A DNA stretch of 64,000 nucleotides from Pinus tabuliformis. Its lineage: Eukaryota > Streptophyta > Pinopsida > Pinales > Pinaceae. Each line of letters begins with the position of its first letter. Positions within the stretch are counted from its first letter, which is position 1. The notes under the pieces are model-generated. The model had not been told where the DNA came from. It was given only the letters and a program-made list of their open reading frames with translations, and searched no databases. The translations under genes were made by a program, and so were the position numbers. Below, piece after piece: positions 10,716-22,887 of the stretch. Location: the NCBI GenBank assembly GCA_031772625.1, contig CM062816.1, forward strand, positions 1,669,337,058-1,669,401,057. Reading direction: 5' to 3'.

Positions 10716-11593
10716 ATCTCCCAACCAAGTGGGGATTCTAAAGGAGGCATGGATAGGTAAAAAGGTAAACTACTCATTTTTAAAGACATTTGGTTATGAA
10801 GCCTTTGTCCACATTAATAAAGAAAATAGAACAAAGCTTGAGGCAAAATCAAAGAAATGTACCTTTATTGGATATGGTGTTAATGATTTTGGTTATCTCT
10901 TTTATGATTATGAAAAACACAAAATCATTAGGAGAAAAGATGTCATATTCAATGAAAAGGTTTTGTATAAGGATGAGCTGCAAGGAAAAGAAACAGGAAA
11001 AAAAAACAGAGAATACACAGTGCTTGATGAGGTCACAGAAAAAGTGATGGTGCCTGAAAATCATAATGATCAACAGCCAGAACAACAACAACAACTACAA
11101 CAACAACAAGCACCTCAAACACCTGAAAGTGGTGTTAGAAGATCTACCAGGATAAGTAGACCCCCTAAACAATACTCTCCTTCATTATATTATGTATTAT
11201 TGATTGATTCTGGTGAACCAAAATGTTATGAAGAAGTAGTGCAGGTAGAAGCCAGGAAGAAGTGGGAGCAAGCCATGAAAGAAGAGATGGACTCTTTAGC
11301 ACATAACCAAACTTGGGACTTAGTCAGGTTGCCTGCAGGTAAAACAACATTGCAGAATAAATCGGTTTACAGGTTGAATGAAGAAGATGGAGGCAAAAAA
11401 AGGTATAAAGCTAGACTTGTGGTGAAGGGGTTTGCACATAAAAAAGGTATAGACTTTGATGAGATATTTTCTCCTGTTGTTAAAATGACTTCAATCAGAA
11501 CTATTTTAAGTCTAGTAGCAGTTGAAGATTTTCATCTTGAGCAGTTAGATGTAAAGACAACCTTTCTCCATGGAGATTTGGAGGAAGAGATAT
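10716..11593 (+). pseudogene. Copia-1 integrase C-terminus and reverse transcriptase N-terminus
   Basis: The integrase homology resumes with PST-like and WIGKKVNYSFLKTFGYEAF. It runs through a Gln-rich linker (QQPEQQQQLQQQQ) and the RRSTRISRPPKQYSP motif that precedes RT, then the RT entry WEQAMKEEMDSLAHNQTWDLV ... FDEIFSPVVKMTSIR ... LDVKTTFLHGDLEEEI. It stops where the tandem LTR element has inserted. The joined RT reads on at 16,063. Confidence 0.88.
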
Positions 11594-12832
11594 TGATGAC
11601 AGCTAAGCCGCTTTTACGCAACAAAGATGTATCTTTACATAATTCTTGTGCGTGGACCTGTGGGTTATGCGCCCAGATATATATCAGAAGCTTTTTAATA
11701 GGCGGATTTCACAATAAACCCGATCAATCACCATTGCCCTTCTTTGAATGTTTATGGCCGGAACCCAAATAAAAGTTAACCCTCTTTGATAACATATCGG
11801 TCCGCCAGAAACGTTAACCCACGCATATGTTCACACGCGATTACCGTCCGATCAATCAACCAACGAACTGTCTTGATTGTCGGAACCCAATGATGTTTTA
11901 ATCCTGTTGTATAAACACTCATCGCGTCCATTTTCTGAATTAATTCTCATGCATTTCCCGACGCGATATGCGTCTGATCGCCATTCAACGAACGGTTCGA
12001 TCCTTCAGAACCTTAGACTCCTTTAAATGATTTTCTTGGGTTTGTTTTTAGAATTAAACCTCAGTGCTTGTTACCACGCACTGACCGTTAGATCTGTTGG
12101 ATCTGCTAGGTCTGTCCGATCGAACGACTATGATGGTTCCTCTAGGTTCTCACGATTTTTGTCAAGGTTCTCTCGTTTCGCCAATATTATCTGTTGATCT
12201 AGACGATCCGATGGTTTCCGCTGGGTTGTTCAACCGACTCTAGCTTCGATTGAACACCTCTCATCTGTTGATCTATTCTGAAATCGAACGGCTCTCTCTC
12301 GTTCGTTGATTGATGGAGTTCACATTACAACACAGATCTGCCTTACTTTATCTAAGGCGAAGTTCATAGGAACCTCGTCCTTTACACTCGCACACACAAA
12401 TATTCAACTTACAGTAAAGAACGTATATGTAAACAATATGCAGACACACAAAATCCACATAACAAACATATTTCAATTATATACAGAACTATATTACAGG
12501 CTAAGGCCTCACGACCCGAATCACAAATCGCCCTGCAACTACATTTATCTTCCCCCCTCTCTCACACAACACAAACTCTCTTAACTAGGAAATTACAAAG
12601 GGAGGGATCGTTTAAGATCCATGAGTTTCTCCCACAATCGCTTAATCAAATCCCCTAAATCTCTTTATATGCATACATGGAAGATAATTACATTAAATCA
12701 AGCCTTATCAATTCCATCAATTTGGCTATGTTTAAACAAAATTTGCCTCGGTTTACAAAGATTGTCTACGTTTCCTCTTTCACAGCTTTGGATTCCAATT
12801 TTAATGAAGGGTGCTCGAATGAACCTGCATCA
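11594..12832 (-). repeat. Tandem LTR, copy 1 (3'-most on the minus strand)
   Basis: 1,239 bp, starting tgatgacagctaagcc and ending gcatca on the plus strand. It aligns end to end with the two other LTRs in this array, with a small percentage of mismatches. No ORF is believable. Confidence 0.88.
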
Positions 12833-13206
12833 GACTCCCAAGGTACAAAAATTTATGACCTCCTGGTCATATGCTTCTCCATCCCTTAGCAATTCTAGCC
12901 ACATCCTTTTGTGGAATTTCCTTTATGATCTTTCTGTGAGTTGCAACAAAACCTCTACAGTAACAGGTCCTCATTGCGACACGATACCTCACCAAGCTTC
13001 TCTCCTCTAAGCTTAGTCTTTCGACATCTCTCTGGTTCTCTCTTCTTTGGAACCATATGAGCACTCCTTGCTCTAGGTTGTTGCAATCTTCTCACCTTCT
13101 TTTGCCACTATCTGTACGACAAGAGTAAGACCATAAACTCACCAATCTTCAACATGACCGTACCTCCTTTTGCACACAGAATATTCTTCTGCTTTGATAC
13201 CAAAAA
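12833..13206 (-). other. Internal region 1 of the tandem LTR element
   Basis: 374 bp between LTRs. The primer-site match (minus strand TTTTTGGTATCAAAGC) abuts the LTR at 13,207, and a GGGAGTC tract abuts the other LTR. No coding potential is seen. Confidence 0.8.
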
Positions 13207-14443
13207 TGATGTCAACTAAGCCGCTTTTATGCAACACAGCTGTATCTTTACATAATTCTCATGCGTGGACCTGTGGGTTATGGGCCCACGTATATATCAG
13301 AAGCTTTTTAATAGGCGGATTTCACAATAAACCTGACCAATCACCGTTGGCCTTTAAACGTTTATGGCTGAAACCCAAATAAAAGTTAACCTTCTTTGAT
13401 AACATATCGGGTTTGCCAGAAATGTTAACCCACACACATGTTCGCGCGCGATTACCATCCGATCAATCAACCAATGAACGGTCTTGATTGCCGGAACCCA
13501 ACGAGGTTTTAATCCCGTTGTTATAACCCTTATCGGGTCCATTTTCCGAATTAAGTCCCATGCATTTACCGACGCGATATGCGTTCGATCGCCATTCAAA
13601 GGACGGTCTGATCCTTCGAAACCTTAAACTCCTTTAAAATATTTTCTCGGGTCCGTTTTTAGAATTAAACTTCATTGCTTGTTACCACGCGATGACCGTT
13701 AGATTTGTTGGATCTATTGGGTCTGTCTGATCGGATGGCTATGATGGTTCCTCCAGGTTCTCACGATTTTTTTCAGGGTTCTCTCGTTCTGCCAATATTA
13801 TATGTCGATCTAAACGATCTAATGGTTTCCGTTGGGTTGTTCAATCGACTCTAGCTTCGATTAAACACCTCTCATCCATTGATCTATTCTAAAATCCAAC
13901 GATGCTCTCTCGTTCGCTGATCGATGGAATTCGCATTACAACACAGATCTGCCTTACTTTATCTAAGGCGAATTTCATAGGAACTTCATCCTTTACACTT
14001 GCACACACAAATATTCAACTTACAGTAAAGAACGTATATGTAAACAATACGCAGACACATGAAATCCACATAACAAACATATTTCAATTATATACAGAAC
14101 TAGATTATAAGCTAAGGCCTCACGGCCCGAATCACAAATCGCCCTGCAACTATATTGTATCTTCCCCCTCTCTCACACAACACTGACTCTCTTAACTAGG
14201 AAATTACAAAAGGAGGGATCGTTTAAGATCCATGAGTTTCTCCCACAATCACTTAATCAAATCCCCTAAATATCTCTATACACATACATGGCAGATAATT
14301 ACATTAAATCAAGCCTTATCAATTCCATCAATTTAGCTATGTTTAAACAGAATTTGCCCCAGTTTACAAAGATTGTCCACATTTCCTCTTTCACAGCTTT
14401 GGATTCCGATTTTAATGAAGGGTGCTCGGATGCTCCTGCATCA
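13207..14443 (-). repeat. Tandem LTR, copy 2 (middle)
   Basis: 1,237 bp, collinear with copies 1 and 3. As the shared middle LTR, it is the expected product of recombination between two element copies. Confidence 0.88.
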
Positions 14444-14816
14444 GACTCCCAAGGTACAAAAATTTATGACCTCCTGGTCATATGCTTCTCCTTCCCTTAG
14501 TAATTCTACCCACATCCTCTATGGAATTTCCTTTATGATCTTTCTGTGAGCTGCAACAAAACCTCTGCAGTAACAGGTCCTCCCTGCTACACGATACCTC
14601 ACCAAGCTTCTCTCCTCTGAGCTTAGTCTTTCGACATCTCTCTGGTTCTCTCTTGTTTGGAACCATATGAGCACTCCTTGCTCTAGGTTTCTGCAATCTT
14701 CTCACCTTCTTTTGCCGCTATCTATATGACAAGAATAAGACCATAAACTCACCAATATTCAACATGACTATACCTCCTTTTGCACGCAGAATCTTCTTCT
14801 GCTTTGATACAAAAAA
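14444..14816 (-). other. Internal region 2 of the tandem LTR element
   Basis: 373 bp, collinear with internal region 1. The primer site is mutated here (minus strand TTGTATCAAAGC). Confidence 0.8.
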
Positions 14817-16057
14817 TGATGACATCTAAGCCGCTTTTACGGAACAAAGCTGTATCTTTACATAATTCTCGTGCGTGGATCTGTGGGTTATGGGCCCACG
14901 TATATATCAGAAGCTTTTTAATAGGCAGATTTCACAATAAACCCGACCAATCACCGTCGGCCTTCTTTGAATGTTTTTGGACGGAACCCAAATAAAAGTT
15001 AATCCTCTTTGATAACATATCGGGTCTGCCAGAAATGTTAACCCACGCACATGTTCATGCGTGATTACCGTCCAATCAATCAACCAACTAATGGTCTTGA
15101 TTGCCGGAACCCAACGAGGTTTTAATCCAGTTGTATAAACCCTCATCGCATCCATTTTACGAATTAAGTCCCGTGCATTTCCCGACGCGATATGCGTCCG
15201 ATCGCCATTCAACGGACGATTCGATCCTTCGAAACCTTAAAATCCTTTAAATTATTTTCTTGGGTCCGCTTTTAGAATTAAACTTCAGTGCTTGTTACCA
15301 CACGATGACCGTTAGATCTGTTGGATCTGCTGGGTCTGTCTGATCGGATGATTATGATGGTTCCTCCAGGGTTTCATGTTTTTTGTCAGGGTTCTTTCAT
15401 TCCACCAATATTATCCGTCGAGCTAGACGATCCGACGATTTTCGCTGGGTTGTTCAATCAACTCCAGCTTCGATTGAACATCTCTCATCCATTGATCTAT
15501 TTTGAAATCCAACTGCTCTCTCTTGTTCGCTGATTGATGGAATTCACATTACAACACAGATCTGCCTTACTTTATCTAAGGCAAAGTTCATAGGAACTTC
15601 GTCCTTTACAATCGCACACACAAATATTCAACTTACAGTAAAGAACGTATATGTAAACAATACACAGACACACGAAATCCACATAACAAACATATTTCAA
15701 TTATATACAGAACTAGATTACAGGCTAAGGCCTCATGACCTGAATCACAAATCGCCCTGCGACTACATTGTATCTTCCCCCTTCTCTCACACAACACAGA
15801 CTCTCTTAACTAGGAAATTACAAAGGGAGGGATCGTTTAAGATCCATGAGTTTCTCCCACAATTGCTCAATCAAATCCCCTAAATCTCTCTATACGCATA
15901 CATGGCAAATAATTACATTAAATCAAGCCTTATCAATTCCATCAATTTACCTCTGTTTAAACAGAATTTGCCTTGATTTACAAAGATTGTCCACGTTTCC
16001 TCTTTCATAGCTTTGGATTCTGATTTTAATGAAGGGTGCTTGGATGCTCCTGCATCA
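14817..16057 (-). repeat. Tandem LTR, copy 3 (5' LTR on the minus strand)
   Basis: 1,241 bp, collinear with the other two. It ends at GCATCA directly before the second GATAT target duplication, so the outer boundary is exact. Confidence 0.88.
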
Positions 16058-16062
16058 GATAT

Positions 16063-17185
16063 ATATGCAGCAGCCACAAGGATATGAGGTAAAAGGGAAG
16101 GAGAAACTAGTGTGCAAGTTGAAGATGAGCTTGTATGGCTTAAAACAGGCTCCAAGGCAATGGTATCTAAAATTTGATAGGTATATGTCTGAACAAGGTT
16201 ATACTAGATGTCACTCTGATCATTGTGTTTATCTCAAAAGGCAAAATGATGGCAACTATATTATATTGTTATTGTATGTAGATGGCATGCTTGTTGAAGG
16301 TTCTAACATGTAGGAAATAAATTTGCTCAAAAGAAAACTAGCGAACTCATTTGCAATGAAGGATTTGGGTGTTGCAAAAAAAATCCTTGGTATGAGAATA
16401 ACTAGAGACATGAAGAATCAAAAATTAACATTGTCTTAGAGTGAGTACATAGAAAAGATGTTGAAAAGATTTAATATGCAAAATTCAAAAGGGGTTAGTA
16501 TACCTTTGGCTAGCCATTTCAAACTAAGTGAGGAGGTGTGTCCCAAGACTCGAGAAGAAATGGCTTATATGTCTAAAGTTCCATATGCATCAATAGTTGG
16601 AAGCTTAATGTAGGCAATGGTCTCCACAAGGCTTGATATTGCACATGCAGTGGGAGTTGTAAGCAGGTACATGAACAATCTAGGAAAAGAACATTGGATG
16701 GTGGTGAAGTGGATTCTCAGGTATTTGAGAGGTACCACAAATCAAGCATTATGCTTTGGTGGTTCAAACATTGCTCTACAAGGATATGTTGATGCAGATA
16801 TGGTGGGTGATAGAGATAATAGGAGGAGCACAACAGGGTATGTGTTTACTGTAGGTGGAACAACTGTCAGTTGGGTTTCAAAACTGCAAAGTGTTGTTGC
16901 ACTCTCAACAATCGAAGTAGAGTATGTTACTGCTACAGAGGCTACTCAAGAAATGATTTGGTTACAAAGGTTTCTGGATGAATCGGGTAAGAAGAAGGAG
17001 TTGGGCAGGTTATACAGTGACAGCCAGAGTTCCATACGTCTTGCAAAGAACTCTGCATTTCATTCCAAGACTAAACATATACAACTCAAGTACCATTTCA
17101 TACGGTCAGTGTTGGAAGATGGACAATTGAAGATGGAAAAGATACACACTAGCCAGAATCTTGCAGATATGTTAACAAAGTTGTA
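16063..17185 (+). pseudogene. Copia-1 reverse transcriptase C-terminus and RNase H
   Basis: Continues RT from the insertion point: YMQQPQGYE, LYGLKQAPRQWY, then LLLYVDGM where copia elements have YVDDM, so a catalytic Asp is replaced by Gly. RNase H follows with YVDADMVGD, STIEVEYVTATEA and YSDSQSSIRLAKN (D-E-D retained). It ends with the usual LADMLTKL just before a GGGAGAAATTGGG polypurine tract. Stops occur near 16,312, 16,437 and 16,612. Confidence 0.88.
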
Positions 17186-17196
17186 ACCAGGGAGAA

Positions 17197-17919
17197 ATTG
17201 GGATTCTACTCAGTTTCAATTGGTCTTCAAGTATGATGAAGAAGATGAGAAACAATTGTCCAACAAATGAAGCAACAATGGAGTTTCTATAATCAGTATC
17301 CAAGTGGGAGATGGTTGGGTGTGGAGCTTGATTATCTTCTTTATTCAGAGGTATCACCGCATTGGACCCTAGTTCGTAATGTGGCGGTAACGCCGCCCGT
17401 AATATTTTCGCTACAAGGGGGGTCTAGGGTGGGGGGAGAGGCAACAATCTTTAGGAGCCCCCCTTGGCGGGGGATCGGGGGCAGCGCCCCCGAAGCTAAA
17501 AATAGATGTAAAATTTCCTTGTAAAATGTTGTAATTTCGTAGTCAATCTGGGCCGTTCATTAGGCGGAGATCTGATGGTAGGATTTATGTTTAATTTAGG
17601 GGTTTTTTCCCTAGAAGGAAACCCCTCACTATATATGAGGGAATTGTATTGCGTCTATGTAGATCTGTATTTTGAGTGAGAAAGAGAGAGGAGATTGTGT
17701 GAGAGTGAAGAGGGAATTACAACGGATCTGCTGTAGGTTGTATCTCTTCATTTTGCTGGATAATATAAAGGGAAGGACTGGATGTTTCTCTGTGGACATA
17801 GCCCAAATTCGGTGAACCACCTATATATGTGTCTCTATTGTTTTATGTGTTTTTTGTGTTTATATTTCTGCAATATATTTTATGTGTTCCATTGCTCTGT
17901 AATATATAATTTTCTAACA
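17197..17919 (+). repeat. Copia-1 3' LTR
   Basis: Begins after the polypurine tract and ends in aatatataattttctaaca, the same end as the 5' remnant. It contains a strong G/C hairpin near 17,470-17,495 (gggggcagcgcccccg) and a TATATAT box near 17,630. The 5' boundary is set only by the polypurine tract, because the start of the 5' LTR is missing. Confidence 0.7.
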
Positions 17920-18589
17920 AAATGTAATTCGCTTTGTATTGCAGCTACAATTGTTCCCTTTGCTTTTTCTGATTTCAATCATGTTCTTTGTATGTGCAGG
18001 TTAGGTGAAAACATTCTGATTTTATATTAGCCCCAAAAGTTTCTTAAAATCCCATGGAATTAGGCCATTTTCATAGTGAGCATTACAGTGAAGTGGTATA
18101 TATATAATCAAATCACAAGAGAATCCCCAAATCCCATATAAATTAACACTCAACCATATTATCACTACATCAATGCTAGTGGATAGGAGACTGTGACATG
18201 GCATGGTGATGTGTGAATGGAGAAGACCCGCTAAAATTGCAGTGGATGAGCACATCACCTTAATTATAATATTATGGAAAATCTTTTTTGCGCGCATTGG
18301 GATTTTCCACATAAATATGACAACTGCTCAGGGGTGACAAGTGGTGCGATGTGATTTGAAGGGGCTATGAGTTGGCATTGTCATGCCTGATTACATCATC
18401 CCGGGGGCTAATGCACGGAAGGAAATAAGAGTTGGCGTTTGAGAAATTACTAGGGTTAGTAGATCTAGGATTATGTTAAATGGAAGGATGTGTGTCCTAA
18501 TGAAAAGAAATGAGAGGGTATGTGAACATAACATGGATGAAGTGAATCATCCTGGAAGCACGATCCTGGAAGAGATAGAACATTATCAC
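17920..18589. other. Unassigned AT-rich interval
   Basis: Short ORFs only, and no similarity that I recognise. It separates Copia-1 from the first copy of the 6 kb duplicated segment and is not part of that duplication. Confidence 0.4.
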
Positions 18590-18779
18590 AAACCTCAGCT
18601 CTTCATATCAAGCTTTGAAAATGAGAGAAAGACCTTAAAAATCAATAAAGTTCTGGTTCCGCACTTTCTCTCACTGTTGCCTGCGGTCGCACCCCCTGTT
18701 CATATTACCTGCGGACCTGCCCGCTTTGTCTCTAAAGGAGTGGGTGCGGACCCCTGTGAAAGTCAAAAAGGCGCAAGTT

Positions 18780-19460
18780 TATTCTAAAAAACTCACTTTG
18801 GGTTAATTCTAGATGATTCTAGAAGGAATTTTGACGTGGATGGTTCGCTCTTAGGTGGTTCATGCATCCCAAAAGAGAAGGAGCTAATCCCTTGATCAGA
18901 GGCGCTATCCCTTTGAAGGAGGGCTTTATCCCTTTGAAGGTGGACCTAGTAACTTCCCTCCATTGCACTATAAATTAAGGCATTGGGCTGGTTGCTAGGG
19001 AGGTTGGAAGCTGAACATTTTTGAGGGTAAATGCTGGTGGAATTGAGACTTCCTAGTTAAGCTTGAAAGGAGAGATCACATACCTTTTGGCTTCATTGGG
19101 AAGAGAGTGAAACTTGTCAAAGTAGAGGAGACTTCTTGTTGGACCCTGGAAGGAGCTTGTACAACATCAAGGCACAGGTTGTAAAGTTCTTCTTTGATTT
19201 GAATTAATACAATCAGATTCATTTTTCTCAACAAATTGTCTTATGTGATTTGTTTTATGAATTCCTTGATCATCATAATAAGTATGCTTCATTATATTGG
19301 CTTTTCAGGTGCTATTTAATTTGTGTGCTTGTTTGTGTTTACAGATTTTCTACAAGGGAGCTCATTTGGATCAAAGGAGCGAGGCTTCCACAAACTTGCA
19401 TTGGACCCAAGGTAGGCCTAAAACACTTGTTTGCCTTTGTTTATAAATTTCATACTTAGA
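18780..19460 (+). repeat. LTR-like promoter/terminator block within copy A
   Basis: A TATA-like cactataaattaaggc near 18,966 is followed ~200 bp later by a GT-rich leader (ggcacaggttgtaaag) and AT-rich polyadenylation-like sequence. This layout looks like U3-R-U5 of an LTR. The same block is in copy B (55,530-56,215). I could not find its partner LTR, so this is a tentative reading. Confidence 0.35.
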
Positions 19461-19564
19461 GAAAGATAGGATTTGATTGGCTTGCTTGTCACTAGATATC
19501 ATTAGAGACTAGGGAGGTCGGTCTTGTCTGCAAGAACGACTCATTCCGTGTGACAACTTGGTTA

Positions 19565-19695
19565 TGAGGAACCTGTGTATATCTCTTTTTCCTTCATTCT
19601 GAGAGCCTGAACTGTGATCTGTCATTTGAGTGAGTTGCCATCAAGGACAACACCTGTGTCATAGTGCAAAACCTATGTCATAATGCCAACAATGG
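19565..19695 (-). repeat. Short LTR-start fragment shared with 10,353-10,470
   Basis: On the minus strand it begins TGTTGGCATTATGACATAGG and continues through TGTTGTCCTTGATGGCAACTC. The same ~115 bp begins the LTR inserted in Copia-1 and recurs at 56,325-56,450. It is a dispersed fragment of one LTR family. Confidence 0.7.
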
Positions 19696-19969
19696 GTTTA
19701 TGGGTGACCCATAATCATGATGAATGAAGCTCCGAGGAGAGAGGAACCCTGTAATGCTTGTGGGCTAATCATGATATTGACAGTATTTGGCCTATAAAAT
19801 GGACTTCGATGGCAAGGGTTTGTGTGGTTGAACCATAACCTTTGGTTTGTGGGTGACCCATAACCATGATGACCGAGGTTCCAAGAATAGAGATACGTTG
19901 TAATGCTTGTGCGCCAACTATGACATTAATAGTGTATAGAATAGCAAATGGACCTCGAGATAATTTTCT

Positions 19970-21695
19970 TTTCTCTGATATGTCAAGGTGCCTGACCTGG
20001 TAATCTAGGGTTAAATTTTTGATGGGATAACTCACTGCTTCCCATGATTTCACACAGGGCCTGACCACTTTTAACTTGGTAACACTTATTTTCTCAGCAA
20101 ATTGATCAACTGAAACATTACTTGAAGCACATACCAAGACCATCCCTTGACCTTGCCTGGCTAAATCATATACAATAGTGGCGAAAGTGATATTCTTCCC
20201 TTTGTTAGGAGGGACTTCAATTAAGCTCATAGGATTTTGTAAGATTCCCTTTACAACATTAACTTGGGATGCATTCAGTTCTCGTAACCCTAGGGACCCA
20301 CATTGGTGAGGTAGAGTATTACGAGTAGTCTAAACCTCAACTTCATGTCCCAACAACTGGTGATATATGTAACCACTAACACTTGTCTCATCTATAGAAA
20401 ATGTCTTCATGGTTGATTGAATATTATAAAATCTTATGCTCTTCCAAACAAAGTCCACGTTATAATTATGAACAAGATCAATCGAAACTCCCTGACTAGC
20501 ACAACAATTAAGTGCAACATCCTCCTAGGAAGTGAGTTTAATTACATTCCTGATAGACTGCGAGGCAGGTTTAGATGCATCCCCATAGTAGTTCAAACAC
20601 ATCTCATCACCAGGTACCAAATTTAGTTCAATATCCTCCTTTAGGAAGAAAAAGTATGCTATGCACTTCTTATTGAGATGAATATCCCAACGGATAGTAA
20701 TGTTGTATTTGATCTACAACTCTTTCTTCATATTTTCATAGTCCACCTCTAATTTCACTAATGGTGCAAAAATATTTTGATATTGATACAAATATTCATA
20801 TTTTAAAGCAACTATTTGCAATTCATTGTCTACACCAGCCTTCTCAAGAACTTCAAGGGTCATATTAGGGCTTATTTTCTAAAGTTCCTCTACTTTATTG
20901 ATTTGTTGGGCACTTTTATGGCATGCACTCAATTTCTCCTGCTCTTAAGGTATGGTGATGAGCCACTACATAAAGCATATATAATTAATTAACATGCACC
21001 ATTATTTTATATCCTAGTTCATATCTTTCAGCGTGTTCTGACTTAAGCAAGGTTCTCTGCATAAAAAACAACAACACTTTCTATTTTGGAAGAAATGAAT
21101 CCCAATAAAAACACACTTCTACAATTACAGTTGTAACACTCCATAATAGTCTCCCTTAAAGGATTGTATTTATGTAGAATTCTTTTTTTATGTTTTGATC
21201 AAACTATATGACTAACAATGTGAGAACCCAAAATAGTATCCCTAGAGTTGCAAAACCATTTCCTACATGAAGGAACATTGCAACAAACAATAAAATCAGT
21301 GTTATGAATCCCATAATACTTACAACAACCATGCTGGGTATCCCTTGTGGAATATTCATTGTTATCATCCTCACACCCAGGTTCTTTGAAATTAATCCCA
21401 CTCATACCTGCAGTAACAACATCCTAATACTCCCTTGGCTATTCCTTTGTTTCCCTTCATTTCCAGCTTCTGTGTTTAGATTAAAGCTCACCGTAGCACC
21501 AAGGAGATCATTTTCATCTGAAGGATGAGACCCATATGCCTAAACATGATACTTGATGGGATGGGTGAGCCCAGTAAACTTGAGCTAATCATAGTCATCT
21601 CCATGTGTATTGAATTCGATAAAAGTATACATATCCCTGTGAGATTGTGTGGAGGCCTCGTAAATGTTGTGCGGTGATACTGGCTTGTCAGCCAT
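19970..21695 (-). pseudogene. UPF1: UPF1 (RENT1) helicase retropseudogene, copy A
   Basis: The minus strand translates collinearly to the N-terminal half of UPF1, the RNA helicase of nonsense-mediated decay. Visible in order are an acidic start (YTFIEFNTHGDD), the CH zinc domain (MSGINFKE ... CNVPSCRKWFCNSRD), the LCREPCLS block, [72 protein letters not shown], the remnant of the Walker A region, and LVCASSNVSVDQFAEKI to LTLDYQVRHLD. Host UPF1 genes are rich in introns and none interrupts this copy, so it arose from an mRNA. Stops, frameshifts and loss of the GxxGxGKT motif make it non-functional. Homology ends near 19,970, before the helicase DE box. Confidence 0.9.
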
Positions 21696-22887
21696 TGTAA
21701 AGCCCTGGAAACCTTCATTTTCCACACAAAATCACCCACTTAAATATAATAATTTGAGATGATTTTAATGACAGATTGAGGGTTTTGTGCACTTGGAAAT
21801 TTTTGTTCTTCACCTCTTGTATAATGTTTGCCCATGATCATTTCTCTTTGAAGCTAAATAAATAAATACGTGCATAGATATCGCATGAATACGAAGCTTA
21901 ATCTATTGATTCTCGCTAACAACATAAAACCAAAGCCAAACAGAGTAGAAAGGAAATGTGAGATTGTTTCATCGAGTCTGAATCCCACGAAGCTGAGCTT
22001 GAAAACCCTTTCCTTATTGTAGGTCACGCCGCTCTGAGATGGTGACGTTGAAAGGGTTTTGATCATGTTCTCGATTTACTGCAAGAGCTTGTTGGCAAGA
22101 TCCTCCTATATTGAACCCTTACACCTGAGAGAAAGGCTACATCCTCTAGATTTACATGAACAAAATACTCTAGCAAAACCATTAAAAATAGAAGAAAAAA
22201 AGATCCATAGAACCCCCTTATTGTTCGCCATCGTGGGATTCAAACTTGAGACGTGGCAATAGTGTTGAATTTATTCTACATCAAATATCCTACTTCATCT
22301 CACACATTAGAACATTGTAATCATGAGGAGGGCATGGTAAATAGATAATATTGGCAACGATATCATGGTGATGACTAGAACAGGGCAAGAAGGTTTATCA
22401 TTAAAACTCAGAAGATATGGAAAACTCAAATATAGACAAGAAATCCTCCATGCCATTGGATGTGATTCGATGAACTGCTACCCAAAGGGAAAAAACCAAG
22501 CATAGTTGTAACAGGGCCTCTAGGATTTATCAGGGCTGCATTATTTATATTTATTATGGCTACTTCATTGGTCTCTTAGGTGATTAAGAGAATGACCGAT
22601 AAAACCTAGATTTTTGTGGAGTCATCACTCACTCTAATACCACTGAATCAAATATTGGGGGCCATTATCTGATAACATAGAGAAGAAGAAGAAAACACAT
22701 AAAACACAAAGAAACTTTTTATTAAAATAAGGGAAACTATTATAGCTATATTGAGATGGACTAGTTTATCCTTTTACAAAGTGTGGTATTTTATTTATAG
22801 CCTTCTCGAGTTACAATACCATGGGTGGATTCCATTTTTCATCGGGATCAGGCTTATACTTTCATTTTCTTCCAAATAGTCTCTACC

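Larger units (their letters stand above)
11594..16057 (-). mobile_element. Non-autonomous LTR element in tandem: LTR-internal-LTR-internal-LTR
   Basis: Three ~1.24 kb LTRs alternate with two ~0.37 kb internal segments. The ends are TGATGCAGG...TCATCA on the minus strand. The flanking GATAT is a 5-bp target duplication (11,589-11,593 and 16,058-16,062). Deleting the block and one GATAT restores the copia RT frame (GDLEEEI then YMQQPQGYE). The internal segment begins (minus strand) TTTTTGGTATCAAAGC, a match to the initiator tRNA-Met primer site, and ends CCTTGGGAGTC, a short polypurine-like tract. No coding sequence exists, so it must have relied on enzymes from another element. It is a TRIM/LARD-like class with an extra LTR-internal unit from unequal recombination. 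Confidence 0.88.
6789..17919 (+). mobile_element. Copia-1: degenerate Ty1/copia element with two nested insertions
   Basis: The parts in order are an LTR remnant, a tRNA-iMet primer site, gag, CCHC knuckle, protease, integrase, reverse transcriptase, RNase H and a 3' LTR. Integrase is interrupted at 8891 and reverse transcriptase at 11594. About 4.8 kb of the span is copia sequence and the rest is inserted DNA. The 5' LTR is truncated to its last ~107 bp, whereas the 3' LTR is ~720 bp, so the left end was lost by deletion or by later insertion. Many stops mark it as a fossil. Confidence 0.88.

Noticed and set aside
21199..21405. Independent small zinc-finger gene
   Set aside because: The CNVPSCRKWFCNSR segment is the CH domain of UPF1, collinear with UPF1 similarity on both sides, so it is part of the retropseudogene.
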